In this document: one piece after another, positions 32,360-38,911 of the stretch
Position numbering within the stretch: position 1 is the first letter of the stretch
How the letters are laid out: each line of letters begins with the position of its first letter
From: a virus
Direction: 5' to 3' (one strand)
Length of the DNA: 39,113 bases
IMG/VR virus record: IMGVR_UViG_3300037258_000326
Span: 1 to 39,113 of that record
Notes under the pieces: generated by a model
Database searches by the model: none
The model's input: the letters and a program-made list of their open reading frames with translations, nothing else
What the model was told of the DNA's origin: nothing
Position numbers and translations under genes: made by a program

Positions 32360-32552
32360 GGTGGAACCCTTCGAGAGTGGAGGCAAAGTTAGCCATGTGG
32401 CGGATAGATTCGTCCTTGGAGTTTTTGGCCGCTTCCAGCTTTTCCTTTGGAATCGGCTGATCTTCGGGCACGCCCAGGGCGCGATGCAGCCGCCCTTTGC
32501 GCAGCCCGCTGAGCGCATGGTGCAGACCGGGAGGGTAGTGTGTTTTGGCCAT
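32334..32552 (-). CDS. 72-aa phage protein next to terminase
   Basis: The protein AKTHYPPGLHHALSGLRKGR then LGVPEDQPIPKEKLEAAKNS fits a small phage family with conserved PPGL..AL..L.KG.LH..LGVP found near terminase or elsewhere; its function is not established. AAGGAG precedes ATG. It overlaps terminase by 26 nt. A small-terminase role is possible but unproven. Confidence 0.6.
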   Translation of the reverse strand: MAKTHYPPGLHHALSGLRKGRLHRALGVPEDQPIPKEKLEAAKNSKDESIRHMANFASTLEGFHHGGDKGKK

Positions 32553-32560
32553 GGCGCTCC

Positions 32561-32914
32561 TTACATGCCCTGCCCGATTTGTGCAGCCGGCGCTGGCCCG
32601 GTACCGGGCTCGGGGCCTGCCGCAGCCGGGTCCTGTCCGACCCCTGGCGCTTCGCCCTCACCTTCGTCCGGCTGATCGCCCATCGCCTCGTCCAGATGGT
32701 CATGCGCCGCGTCCTTGCTGCTGGCGACGGAGGTGTGATGATCTTCCTCGTGTTCGCCGGTCTTGCCGCCGCGCATCTCTTTGTGGACTACGAAGCCGCC
32801 GCCCTTGGCGCGCTCGAAGCTGATTTTGTGGACATGGCGCTTGGCAGGCTTCTCTTTCTTCTCTTCGACCTCGCCCAGGTGTTTCATCGCAGCTTCTTTT
32901 TGCTTGTCGGCCAT
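32561..32914 (-). CDS. 117-aa charged protein with disordered C-terminus
   Basis: AGGAG lies 4 nt upstream of the ATG at 32914 (MADKQKEAAMKHLGEVEEKK). A basic/acidic helical N-terminal half includes KRHVHKISFERAKGGGFVVH; the second half is Pro/Gly/Ala/Glu-rich. No domain recognised. It may assist packaging by location. Confidence 0.55.
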   Translation of the reverse strand: MADKQKEAAMKHLGEVEEKKEKPAKRHVHKISFERAKGGGFVVHKEMRGGKTGEHEEDHHTSVASSKDAAHDHLDEAMGDQPDEGEGEAPGVGQDPAAAGPEPGTGPAPAAQIGQGM

Positions 32915-33026
32915 CGGGCTCCTCGGAAGTTTGCCGGTCCCTCCCGGCTGGGAATTTACCATCATCCGGCCAGTCCGCTCATACCGTAGAGGCTCTTATT
33001 GCGGACTGGCGCGGCGATGATCTCGT

Positions 33027-33608
33027 TTAATCCGCAGGCAGCAACGAAAAATCGCCCAGCGTGCCGATGTTGCCGGCGTTGGCCGTGGCGAAGGTGAGGC
33101 CGACAGCGATGACGAATACAGGTTCGGCAGCTACAACTTCTGTGCCAGCCTGGTCAATGGTCTCGCCGGTGCCGTTCAAACCGCTGATCCGGTTCGTGAT
33201 TGCTGCCGCCCCGTCCGCGAGGTTGTTGATGCAGGTGTCGAAAGTGCCCTGCATGGTCCCCCCCACGCTCTCGAACTGGAGGTTGGCTTCAATCATCCAT
33301 GGTGCGGAGATGCTCGCCAGGCTGCGCGCGGTGCTCGCGCCGATGACGGTCCAGTTTGCGGCCGTAAAGGGCGTTCCCGGAATCACCTTGGCCATATACA
33401 AGGTGGCTGCAACGGTCGAGGTTGTGCCCGTCGTCACGCTTCCGCAGGCGCGCGCGGTGAACTTCCGCTGCTCCAGTCGACCGGTTCCGAGAACGACAAG
33501 AACGACTGGCGAGCTGGGCACCTGTTTGTTGGGAAAAAGCTGTGCCGTCGTAACGTTGGCATTCACCGGGCCTGCCGGCGGTGCTTGGTAGAGTGCACCA
33601 GCGCTCAT
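33027..33608 (-). CDS. Beta-rich minor virion or head protein (193 aa)
   Basis: The start at 33608 has AGAGGA 7 nt upstream. The protein is almost all strand-like (SPVVLVVLGTGRLEQRKFTA; TTSTVAATLYMAKVIPGTPF) with no signal peptide, resembling head decoration or stabiliser proteins. It is encoded at the start of the morphogenesis block, ahead of terminase. No homologue was recognised; the role is inferred from composition and place. Confidence 0.5.
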   Translation of the reverse strand: MSAGALYQAPPAGPVNANVTTAQLFPNKQVPSSPVVLVVLGTGRLEQRKFTARACGSVTTGTTSTVAATLYMAKVIPGTPFTAANWTVIGASTARSLASISAPWMIEANLQFESVGGTMQGTFDTCINNLADGAAAITNRISGLNGTGETIDQAGTEVVAAEPVFVIAVGLTFATANAGNIGTLGDFSLLPAD

Positions 33609-33705
33609 GGATAGATCCTCTCCGTGCTGCAAATTCACCGTACAGGCTGTTTCACAGAAAGCTACGCCGGAGTTGGTTGCTTTGCAATGGCAATTTCAGG
33701 AGGGT

Positions 33706-33993
33706 CTAGTTTGACAGCTCAATCGACGGAGGCGTCGGCGCGGTGGCTCCACGGTCCGTGTGCAACTTCAGCACATTGGGAAGCGCCGGCTGCGTAGGAT
33801 CGACGGTGAGACGGAAGGCGACCAACACGATAACCTCGCCAGCGGTCATCTGTCGTCCTCCGCCTCCGCGTGTGCCGGTGATGATGCCGCCATGAACCAC
33901 CTTCTGCACATCGCCCACCACGCGGGTGGAAGGAATCTCCAACGAGACCACATCGCCCACCTGGAGTTCGTTATTACGCGAATCACGCACCAT
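33706..33993 (-). CDS. 95-aa beta-barrel-like protein
   Basis: The sequence VRDSRNNELQVGDVVSLEIP then VVGDVQKVVHGGIITGTRGG suggests a small SH3/KOW-type barrel. AGGAGAG lies 6 nt upstream of the ATG at 33993. Function unknown. Confidence 0.6.
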   Translation of the reverse strand: MVRDSRNNELQVGDVVSLEIPSTRVVGDVQKVVHGGIITGTRGGGGRQMTAGEVIVLVAFRLTVDPTQPALPNVLKLHTDRGATAPTPPSIELSN

Positions 33994-34183
33994 GGTTTTT
34001 CTCTCCTGACTCTTTGGCGCGGCGAACCGCGGCGCGATCGACGACGGCTCGAAAGCCACCCTCAAACTCAATCTGAATCTGCTTCCCGCTGAACCTTACA
34101 ATCCTGCACCGCTGCCCTTTCCATGTTCCGCGTCCATCATGCGTGCGCAGGTCTTGCTTCAGAATGTGCCTATAGTCGCTCAT
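33983..34183 (-). CDS. 66-aa basic protein
   Basis: A small alpha/beta protein (KGQRCRIVRFSGKQIQIEFE) with many Arg and Lys residues. The start overlaps the upstream stop (34180-34183). It overlaps the next gene by 11 nt. DNA contact is possible; nothing specific is recognised. Confidence 0.6.
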   Translation of the reverse strand: MSDYRHILKQDLRTHDGRGTWKGQRCRIVRFSGKQIQIEFEGGFRAVVDRAAVRRAKESGEKNHGA

Positions 34184-34518
34184 TTTGAAGTGAATCCTTC
34201 CTTCAGCGCTGTGGCGAAGGCCTCCGGTGTCGCCTCGCCGCCGCTGGCTGTCCATGCCTCGAATTGCTCAGGGTAGAGCAGATCGGGCCGCTTGGTCTCC
34301 ATCTTGTGAAAACGCCGGTACGCGTCGCGCTGCTCGGGCGTGCTGGGCTTGCGGCACTGTCGGCACTCGACCTCATCCTGCTGCGCGCGCTGCGCATCGC
34401 GCCGTGTCTTTGTGCATTCCTTGCTGCACGTCACACCGCCTCTTGTCAGCCGCTCGGATGGAATCGGACGGCTGCAAACCACGCAGAATCCGGGGATGCG
34501 ATAGGTTCCTTTAGGCAT
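34180..34518 (-). CDS. Zinc-finger protein (112 aa)
   Basis: Two Cys clusters are clear: CVVCSRPIPSERLTRGG followed by CSKEC, and CRQCRKPSTPEQRD (about residues 12-31 and 52-55). The middle is helical and basic (CTKTRRDAQRAQQDEVE). The pattern resembles phage zinc-ribbon proteins of unknown task. It overlaps the RusA gene by 8 nt. Nucleic-acid binding is likely. Confidence 0.65.
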   Translation of the reverse strand: MPKGTYRIPGFCVVCSRPIPSERLTRGGVTCSKECTKTRRDAQRAQQDEVECRQCRKPSTPEQRDAYRRFHKMETKRPDLLYPEQFEAWTASGGEATPEAFATALKEGFTSK

Positions 34519-34969
34519 GTTTATCGATCCTCTCCACGATGTAGTGGGTGCGCGGATTGTCGCGCTGGTTTTTTACGATGATGGCCTTTGATTCAAGGAC
34601 GAAAGCGTCCGAGCGTAGCACGCCGGCGAAGGCCAGCGCATCGATCGCCACCTTGAATGTGTTGTCGCTGTCGAGTCTCTGTCTGCGCGCAAGATAGACC
34701 GTCACCTCCACGTGGTATTCCACGCGGCGACGTTCGGCGTCAGTCAATGGTGAAACCGTCAGACCCTTGGCGAAGATGCAAACCGCTTCCTTGTAGGCTT
34801 TGGCTTCCTTGGTGAGCTTCTTACCGCGATGCGCGTATCCGTCTCGGCCGGTGTACATGCACGGTTTGGTGTAGTGGTTAGCGCTGGGCGGCGTGAGATG
34901 GGGAACTGTGAAGCTCACTATCCTCTCAGGCTCTCGATCGTTTCTTCGGTTGACAGAAGAGGCAGCCAT
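34511..34969 (-). CDS. rusA: RusA-like Holliday junction resolvase
   Basis: The C-terminal half has the RusA core RLDSDNTFKVAIDALAFAGV followed by LRSDAFV: three conserved Asp positions (D..DN..K..iDAL...g...D) used for metal binding. Earlier VPHLTPPSANHYTKP fits the RusA N-terminal strand. RusA dimers cut four-way junctions and are common in phages. The ATG at 34969 (152 aa) has no Shine-Dalgarno; it lies at the expected +1 of a CATTAT promoter and at one edge of the shared operator, so a leaderless start is proposed. A GTG start about 18 codons downstream is possible. Confidence 0.75.
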   Translation of the reverse strand: MAASSVNRRNDREPERIVSFTVPHLTPPSANHYTKPCMYTGRDGYAHRGKKLTKEAKAYKEAVCIFAKGLTVSPLTDAERRRVEYHVEVTVYLARRQRLDSDNTFKVAIDALAFAGVLRSDAFVLESKAIIVKNQRDNPRTHYIVERIDKHA

Positions 34970-34986
34970 CCCCCCATAATGAGGGG
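34950..34986 (+). promoter_or_regulatory. Rightward promoter with shared operator, leaderless start of gene 34987
   Basis: TTGACA (34950-34955) and CATAAT (34975-34980) are separated by 19 bp. The ATG at 34987 follows the -10 by 6 nt, the expected transcription start. The operator-like CCATCCCCCCATAATG (34966-34981) lies over the spacer and -10 box, and CATCCCC/GGGGATG (34967-34973 and 34983-34989) form a dyad. Confidence 0.5.
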
Positions 34987-35004
34987 ATGACAGGAAAAAC
35001 GCAA
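34976..35004 (-). promoter_or_regulatory. Leftward promoter for the RusA/late operon
   Basis: On the minus strand TTGCGT (35004-34999) and CATTAT (34981-34976) are 17 bp apart. The RusA ATG at 34969 begins 6 nt after the -10. It overlaps the rightward promoter over the same operator, so one repressor could control both directions. Confidence 0.45.
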
Positions 35005-35196
35005 GCGAAGAAAACGCCAAAGCCGGTCTATAAGGAGATCGCTTTTCGAGCCACGGTGCCGGAGCTGGCCGAGATCACCCGCGCTGCGCAGATGGATGCA
35101 GCGGTCAAGGGCGGTGCGTGCTCGCGCAACGCTTATTGCTTGCGTATTCTGCTTGCGGAAGCCCGCAGGGTCCTAAACAAGGACGGCAAACGATGA
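34987..35196 (+). CDS. Small ribbon-helix-helix regulator (69 aa)
   Basis: A basic tail (MTGKTQAKKTPKPVYK) is followed by EIAFRATVPELAEITRAAQM and NAYCLRILLAEARRVLN, the strand-helix-helix order of Arc/MetJ-type repressors. Such proteins bind DNA as dimers with the strand in the major groove. The gene starts inside the dyad shared with the ATPase promoter at 7692, so it is a natural candidate for autoregulation and for control of both sites. No Shine-Dalgarno is present; a leaderless start is proposed. Confidence 0.6.
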   Translation: MTGKTQAKKTPKPVYKEIAFRATVPELAEITRAAQMDAAVKGGACSRNAYCLRILLAEARRVLNKDGKR

Positions 35197-35513
35197 GCGA
35201 TGATCCGATCGGCCGCGCGACTGACCCACCTGCCGAGCACTTCTTCGTCAATGGCATCGTCGCGGCGCGCGACAAGATGCCTTATATCCAGTTCTCCAAT
35301 GAACGCGGCATGATCGCACAGCTCACGATTGCCCAGGCGCGGCAGGTGGCTGCTGATATCTTGCAGATGAGCGCGCGCACCGAAGCCGATTCCCTCCTGC
35401 TGAAGTTTGTCGCAGCGAAAGAGCTGCCCGAACATGTTGGCGGTGAACTCATGACGATGTTTCGTGACTTCCGCGCGGAGCTAGATCAAATCGATACGGA
35501 GCGAGTCGAATGA
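35193..35513 (+). CDS. 106-aa protein of unknown function
   Basis: The ATG at 35193 overlaps the stop of the regulator (ATGA). The sequence is mixed alpha/beta (QFSNERGMIAQLTIAQARQV; AADILQMSARTEADSLLLKF). It might be a phage DNA-associated or anti-repressor-like factor, but no motif identifies it. Translation is coupled to its upstream and downstream neighbours. Confidence 0.6.
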   Translation: MSDDPIGRATDPPAEHFFVNGIVAARDKMPYIQFSNERGMIAQLTIAQARQVAADILQMSARTEADSLLLKFVAAKELPEHVGGELMTMFRDFRAELDQIDTERVE

Positions 35514-35602
35514 AAAAGGATGCCAAGGGGCTTTTTATTCCCACCTGGTTGTTTTGGGTCATGTTCGCCCTAGTTCTTTGGATCGGCTACCGCGCCTCCT
35601 GA
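35510..35602 (+). CDS. 30-aa membrane peptide
   Basis: The reading frame MKKDAKGLFIPTWLFWVMFA continues LVLWIGYRAS: one transmembrane helix behind a basic N-terminus. It overlaps the preceding gene by 4 nt and the end of the convergent gene by 16 nt. Coupling supports translation; the function is unknown. Confidence 0.5.
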   Translation: MKKDAKGLFIPTWLFWVMFALVLWIGYRAS

Positions 35603-36156
35603 GCCGCTTCCTTCTCGCGCAAGTCGTCGAATAAAGCGCGTAGCTCCCTCGTGGCGGCGTCTGCGACCTCCTGGGGCGGCTGAGGGTCATAGAGCCTCGC
35701 AAACTCCTCCAGATCGTCCTGTAGCGTCAGCGCGAGTGTAACCAGCGTCGCCGCCAGCTCCTCCATCGTGGCGTAATTGATCTCCACGCGGCCGCGCGAG
35801 AGCTTCAGCGCCTCGGGGATGCCATAGACGCTCATCGGGTCAAGGTCCCGCTGGTTCAGGAACCGCAGTTTGCGCCGCACCGGCGCGATCTTCTCTTCCC
35901 TCATCGCCTCGAACAGTGCTGGCACGTCCTCGGCGTCGCTCACACGCTCTAGGAAGCCGCCCAGCGCGTCGCGCTCGACCAGATAGCTTGTCCCCACCTT
36001 CGTCGTCGGCAGCGTCTCCAGCAGCCGCGCAGCCTGCCGGGCCTGCACCTGAAAGAGCTTCTGAAGATCCTCGCGGGTGTAATGCGATCGCACTGAGTTC
36101 GCAACCGACTTGCGAATCTCGTGCAGCCTGGGAAGCCATGAAATCGGTCGCGCCAT
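35587..36156 (-). CDS. DNA-binding (excisionase/HTH-like) regulator candidate (189 aa)
   Basis: The N-terminal 70 residues contain SVRSHYTREDLQKLFQVQAR followed by LLETLPTTKVGTSYLVERDA, the pattern of a MerR/excisionase-type winged helix-turn-helix that ends in a wing and YLVERDAL. The C-terminal half is helical (YATMEELAATLVTLALTLQD). The ATG at 36156 is preceded by TTAATT without a clear Shine-Dalgarno. It is encoded next to the partition genes and divergent from them. A transcription or copy-control role is plausible. Confidence 0.55.
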   Translation of the reverse strand: MARPISWLPRLHEIRKSVANSVRSHYTREDLQKLFQVQARQAARLLETLPTTKVGTSYLVERDALGGFLERVSDAEDVPALFEAMREEKIAPVRRKLRFLNQRDLDPMSVYGIPEALKLSRGRVEINYATMEELAATLVTLALTLQDDLEEFARLYDPQPPQEVADAATRELRALFDDLREKEAAQEAR

Positions 36157-36290
36157 AATTAAGCCATTCTTAAGCCTTACTTATGTCTCAGTTCCAAACC
36201 CTATGAGATGAGCGGGATGACGGCAAGATCACGCCAAAACCGTCTCAGAGCCCATTTTGCATCCTCGCGGCATAACGAATGAGCACCATA

Positions 36291-36350
36291 CCTCACTCAC
36301 TCGTTACCTCACTCACTCGTTACCTCACTCACTCGTTACCTCACTCGTTA
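36291..36350 (+). repeat. Tandem 16-bp repeats upstream of parA (candidate centromere)
   Basis: CCTCACTCACTCGTTA is repeated exactly three times (36291-36306, 36307-36322, 36323-36338). A shortened fourth copy, CCTCACTCGTTA, lies at 36339-36350. The array ends about 37 bp before the parA ATG. Direct repeats at this place are the hallmark of type Ib partition centromeres, where they bind a ribbon-helix-helix protein and also repress the operon. Confidence 0.75.
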
Positions 36351-36369
36351 CCCCATAACCTCACTACAT

Positions 36370-36386
36370 CACTATATAGTGTTCTA
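36370..36386 (+). promoter_or_regulatory. Palindromic -10 region of parA
   Basis: CACTATATAGTG (36370-36381) is a perfect 12-bp palindrome containing TATAGT (36375-36380), a good -10. The parA ATG lies 6 nt after it, which fits a leaderless transcript. No clear -35 was seen, and the tandem repeats cover that area. Confidence 0.5.
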
Positions 36387-37118
36387 ATGTTCATCCTCGC
36401 GATCGCAAACCAGAAAGGCGGCTGTGGGAAGACAACCACGGCCATGAATCTCGCTGCCGGCCTCACCGCTGCCGGATATCGCGTCGTTGTTGTGGATGCC
36501 GATCCACAGGCGAGCGCGATGAGTTGGAGCCTCGCCAAGGGGCAGGGAAGTCTGCCGTTCGATGTGACGACGGCGCGCCAGCTCCGCAGCCTTTCCGAGC
36601 TGGCCAAAAGTGACTACGATGTGGCGCTGGTCGATTGCCTTCCGGGGATGGTCACTGAAGACGTGGCCGGCAAGTTGGCACGCACGGCGATCCGCGCGGC
36701 CGACGCCATCCTAGTGCCGCTTATCCCATCGCGGGTGGACTTTGCGGCCGCAGCTCAGTTCGTTCGTCATTTGGAAAGCGAGCGGTCGCCTCGAACGAAA
36801 GTCGGGGTACTTATCAACTGCAGGCGGCCGAATCTGCTCGGCCGGGAAGCGCGCGCTCAGGCCGCGGTATTGTTCTCGTCAATCGAGGGCGCCCGCGTGC
36901 TGGAGACGACGATCGGCATGAGGACGCCGATCGCCGAGGTCTCCGGGTCCGGCAAAACCATTTTCGATTTCGCGCCTGGCTCCGACGCCGCGCGCGAATA
37001 CTTCCAGCTCACTAAGGAGATCCTGCAATGGCTGCAAAACGCGCCCCTCTCGACGCCAGCGAGTTCGCTGGCCTCAACCGACCTCTCGCCTCAACCAACA
37101 GCAACCGCGAGCTCCTAG
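36387..37118 (+). CDS. parA: ParA-family partition ATPase
   Basis: The 243-aa protein starts MFILAIANQKGGCGKTTTAM: a deviant Walker A QKGGCGKTT (residues 9-17) with the signature Lys. RVVVVDADPQAS (about 33-44) is the A' motif and DVALVDCLPG (about 80-89) the Walker B region. It lacks the N-terminal helix-turn-helix of type Ia ParA, which points to type Ib. ATP binding on nucleoid DNA would drive plasmid separation. The ATG at 36387 is chosen over an upstream in-frame start because the longer frame would translate the tandem repeats. The last about 28 residues are low complexity and overlap the next gene by 91 nt. Confidence 0.9.
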   Translation: MFILAIANQKGGCGKTTTAMNLAAGLTAAGYRVVVVDADPQASAMSWSLAKGQGSLPFDVTTARQLRSLSELAKSDYDVALVDCLPGMVTEDVAGKLARTAIRAADAILVPLIPSRVDFAAAAQFVRHLESERSPRTKVGVLINCRRPNLLGREARAQAAVLFSSIEGARVLETTIGMRTPIAEVSGSGKTIFDFAPGSDAAREYFQLTKEILQWLQNAPLSTPASSLASTDLSPQPTATASS

Positions 37119-37294
37119 AGGTTCCCGAAGAGCGGGAACGCCCCGCGCAGGACGATCTGCTTGTGCAGTACCCGCTTCAGCTCCTTCACAGTCAGGTACA
37201 GACGCTCAAACGCCTCAAGCGGGAACGTGGCCTTGTGCCGGCGCGGCTTGTGCGCGAGTTTGTCGCCAAGGGGCTCGCAGAGCTCGATTCCTAG
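37028..37294 (+). CDS. parB: Ribbon-helix-helix centromere-binding partner of ParA
   Basis: The 88-aa protein has a disordered N-terminus, then LLVQYPLQLLHSQVQTLKRL and ERGLVPARLVREFVAKGLAE: strand, helix, turn and second helix of the ribbon-helix-helix fold. It sits right after parA, with AAGGAGA 8 nt upstream of its ATG. Small RHH proteins beside a short ParA bind direct-repeat centromeres (ParG/Omega type). The likely target is the array at 36291-36350. The symbol is functional by position only. Confidence 0.7.
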   Translation: MAAKRAPLDASEFAGLNRPLASTNSNRELLEVPEERERPAQDDLLVQYPLQLLHSQVQTLKRLKRERGLVPARLVREFVAKGLAELDS

Positions 37295-37296
37295 GC

Positions 37297-37310
37297 TGTT
37301 GCGCTATGTG
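37297..37310 (+). repeat. Origin-flanking repeat, copy B
   Basis: TGTTGCGCTATGTG, identical to the first 14 bases of copy A (68-81), follows the end of the partition operon. The second half-site is replaced by TCTTGC. It overlaps the end of the 41-aa minus-strand gene. Confidence 0.5.
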
Positions 37311-37429
37311 TCTTGCTTCTCGCGCATCTTCCGCAGCTCATGGCGTATACCGTGCAGGACTTCGAGCGCATCCGCCACCACGCACACAATCAGCAGCGAC
37401 AAAAGACCTTTGAGGATGTCGCCAATCAT
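37304..37429 (-). CDS. 41-aa membrane peptide coupled to the initiator gene
   Basis: The reading frame starts MIGDILKGLLSLLIVCVVAD and continues ALEVLHGIRHELRKMREKQDT, a single transmembrane helix followed by a charged helix. The ATG overlaps the initiator stop (ATGA). It would be co-translated with RepA, so it may modulate replication or membrane location, or be a small lysogeny factor. No known family was recognised. Confidence 0.5.
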   Translation of the reverse strand: MIGDILKGLLSLLIVCVVADALEVLHGIRHELRKMREKQDT

Positions 37430-38445
37430 CCGGCCCGTCTCTGCGGCTCGCGTAGCTGGATGGCCCTGCGGCTGCGAAGCACCTGCAGGCCGCCGCCGCC
37501 TTTGATGGGGCGGAAGCGCAGCTCAGGATAGGCGACCTTCACTTTGCGCATCGCGGTATTGATTTTCGTTCGGAAGTTGCGCACGTGGGTGTATTTGCAG
37601 CCCATCTGCTCCATGAGGTAGGTCCATTGGAGGGAGTGTGGCTTGTGCTCCGGGTCTCTTTCGATGCTGTCGACGAGATAGGCGCACAGGACGTAGAGGT
37701 CCAGCGCCAGCGGCGACCTACGCAGGGCGCGGATGGCCTCTAAGCGGAGTGGGACTGGCTTGCGCTCCGTGATGGTTGCGTAAAAATCGAGCGAGAGTTC
37801 GATGTAGCTTTCGAACAACGCCTTTGAGTCGGGGGATTTAGCATCCCACCAAAGCAGGCTATCGGAGCTGACATTGTTGTGCATCAGCCTCTTGCCGCTC
37901 ATCGCGCGCAGTTCGCCATCTTCGACGCGCACGCCCTTTGGGGTTGCGTGTGTGGTGATGGTGCAGTTGAGTAACCGATTGAGCTGCTGCTGCACGCGGC
38001 GCGCGTCGCTGCGGGGTCCGTGGCTGTACGGATCGAGCCCTAATGCTTTGAGGAATTGTGCGAAGGATTTTCCCAGTACCAGGCGGCGCGTCTGCTCTAA
38101 GAGGGCGGTGGTGATGATCCAGATGAGTATCAGGCGCGGCAGCACGCCGTATGGGTACCCAGTTGAGCACTCTTTTTCAGGGTCGATTCCCGGCTGAATT
38201 ACGAGTGTGACTTCGTTGTTGCGCCTCTTCCAGAACGGCACGTTGCCGGGGTCGGTGTGTGGAAGATTGCACTGCACGAGGAAGCGAGAGAGGAATCCCA
38301 AAGTGGGGTTCTGGTCTTCCTTGATGCGTTCACCAGCCTCTACCAGCTTGAGCTGCGCTTTGGTGGGTGACTTTGCTTTGCACGCGTCCACGGCGGGGAG
38401 TTGCACGCGTGAACCAATCTCTGCAAGGGGTTCCATCTCGTTCAT
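37426..38445 (-). CDS. repA: RepA-like plasmid replication initiator
   Basis: The 339-aa protein has the features of plasmid-encoded RepA proteins (RepA_C type): STGYPYGVLPRLILIWIITT (about residues 94-113), LVLGKSFAQFLKALGLDP and a helical segment ARRVQQQLNRLLNC, then SSDSLLWWDAKSPDS and a C-terminal DNA-binding half with PVPLRLEAIRALRRSPLALD. Such initiators bind iterons at oriV. The start has AAGG 7 nt upstream; an internal ATG three codons later is possible. Iterons and a DnaA box lie directly upstream, and the initiator promoter runs through the DnaA box, allowing autoregulation. Confidence 0.75.
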   Translation of the reverse strand: MNEMEPLAEIGSRVQLPAVDACKAKSPTKAQLKLVEAGERIKEDQNPTLGFLSRFLVQCNLPHTDPGNVPFWKRRNNEVTLVIQPGIDPEKECSTGYPYGVLPRLILIWIITTALLEQTRRLVLGKSFAQFLKALGLDPYSHGPRSDARRVQQQLNRLLNCTITTHATPKGVRVEDGELRAMSGKRLMHNNVSSDSLLWWDAKSPDSKALFESYIELSLDFYATITERKPVPLRLEAIRALRRSPLALDLYVLCAYLVDSIERDPEHKPHSLQWTYLMEQMGCKYTHVRNFRTKINTAMRKVKVAYPELRFRPIKGGGGLQVLRSRRAIQLREPQRRAG

Positions 38446-38461
38446 TTTTGGGCCTTAGTCA

Positions 38462-38470
38462 TGTGCATAA
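38462..38470 (-). promoter_or_regulatory. DnaA box TTATGCACA
   Basis: On the minus strand the sequence is TTATGCACA, a perfect match to the TTATNCACA consensus. It lies 17 bp upstream of the initiator start and 50 bp from the first iteron. It overlaps the proposed -10 of the initiator gene. Confidence 0.6.
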
Positions 38471-38492
38471 CACAAGCGTGGGTACTTTTCAA
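38464..38492 (-). promoter_or_regulatory. Candidate repA promoter
   Basis: On the minus strand TTGAAA (38492-38487) and TATGCA (38469-38464) are spaced by 17 bp. The -10 is weak and overlaps the DnaA box. No better promoter was seen between the first iteron and the start. Confidence 0.35.
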
Positions 38493-38519
38493 CACCTGGT
38501 TGTGGGTATCGAAAATGAG

Positions 38520-38540
38520 ATCAGGTGAAACGGTAGCCCC
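38520..38540 (+). repeat. Iteron 1
   Basis: The core TCAGGTGAAACGGTAGCCCC (38521-38540) is present in four exact copies, all in the same orientation, each preceded by A. Copies 1 and 2 also share G before and CCCTC after the repeat. Iteron 1 lies 75 bp upstream of repA. Confidence 0.85.
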
Positions 38541-38649
38541 CCCTCTTTTCCTTCGACATTCGCCTTTCATACCCCCTGAAAAGTTCTAGCGGTATTCGGT
38601 TTTAGCCAATAGCCATGGGGATTTTAGCGTTATGTGCCGTTATTTTGCG

Positions 38650-38670
38650 ATCAGGTGAAACGGTAGCCCC
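38650..38670 (+). repeat. Iteron 2
   Basis: Exact copy of TCAGGTGAAACGGTAGCCCC with the leading A, 130 bp from iteron 1. The flanks G(ATC...)CCCTC match iteron 1, so 27 bp are identical. Confidence 0.85.
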
Positions 38671-38683
38671 CCCTCGTTGCGGT

Positions 38684-38704
38684 ATCAGGTGAAACGGTAG
38701 CCCC
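38684..38704 (+). repeat. Iteron 3
   Basis: Exact copy of the 21-bp repeat, 34 bp from iteron 2 start to start. Confidence 0.85.
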
Positions 38705-38707
38705 TGG

Positions 38708-38728
38708 ATCAGGTGAAACGGTAGCCCC
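38708..38728 (+). repeat. Iteron 4
   Basis: Exact copy of the 21-bp repeat, 24 bp from iteron 3 start to start. It is followed by TTAGATGTAG, which resembles CTAGATGTGG at 38944-38953. Confidence 0.85.
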
Positions 38729-38911
38729 TTAGATGTAGTAGGTACATGTAGGAAGGGACCGCATGTAGTCGGCACCCACGCAAATGTGGAAAATCCCTCG
38801 GTGGCGCTCCTCCATGCGCACCCTGGTCTCAAACGGCCTCTATGGCTCCCCGAGGCATCGAATGGTGGTTTCCGAACCCGAGTCCTCCATCTGGCACGCT
38901 GTCTCCCTCTT

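Noticed and set aside
34749-34759. Iteron-like GGTGAAACCGT inside the RusA gene
   Set aside because: Only an 11-base partial match with a mismatch in a coding frame; likely chance.
34970-35020. Longer RusA start at 35020
   Set aside because: It would extend through the divergent promoter and overlap the start of the regulator; no ribosome binding site.
36291-36350. CRISPR-like array
   Set aside because: Repeats are contiguous with no spacers and no cas genes are present.
36279-36386. Longer ParA start upstream of 36387
   Set aside because: The added residues (repeats of SLTRYLTH type) come from the tandem DNA repeats; ParA proteins start near the KGGxGKT motif.
38602-38832. 76-aa minus-strand frame across the iterons
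   Set aside because: It translates the iterons themselves (repeated GLPFHLI), has no ribosome binding site and lies in the origin.
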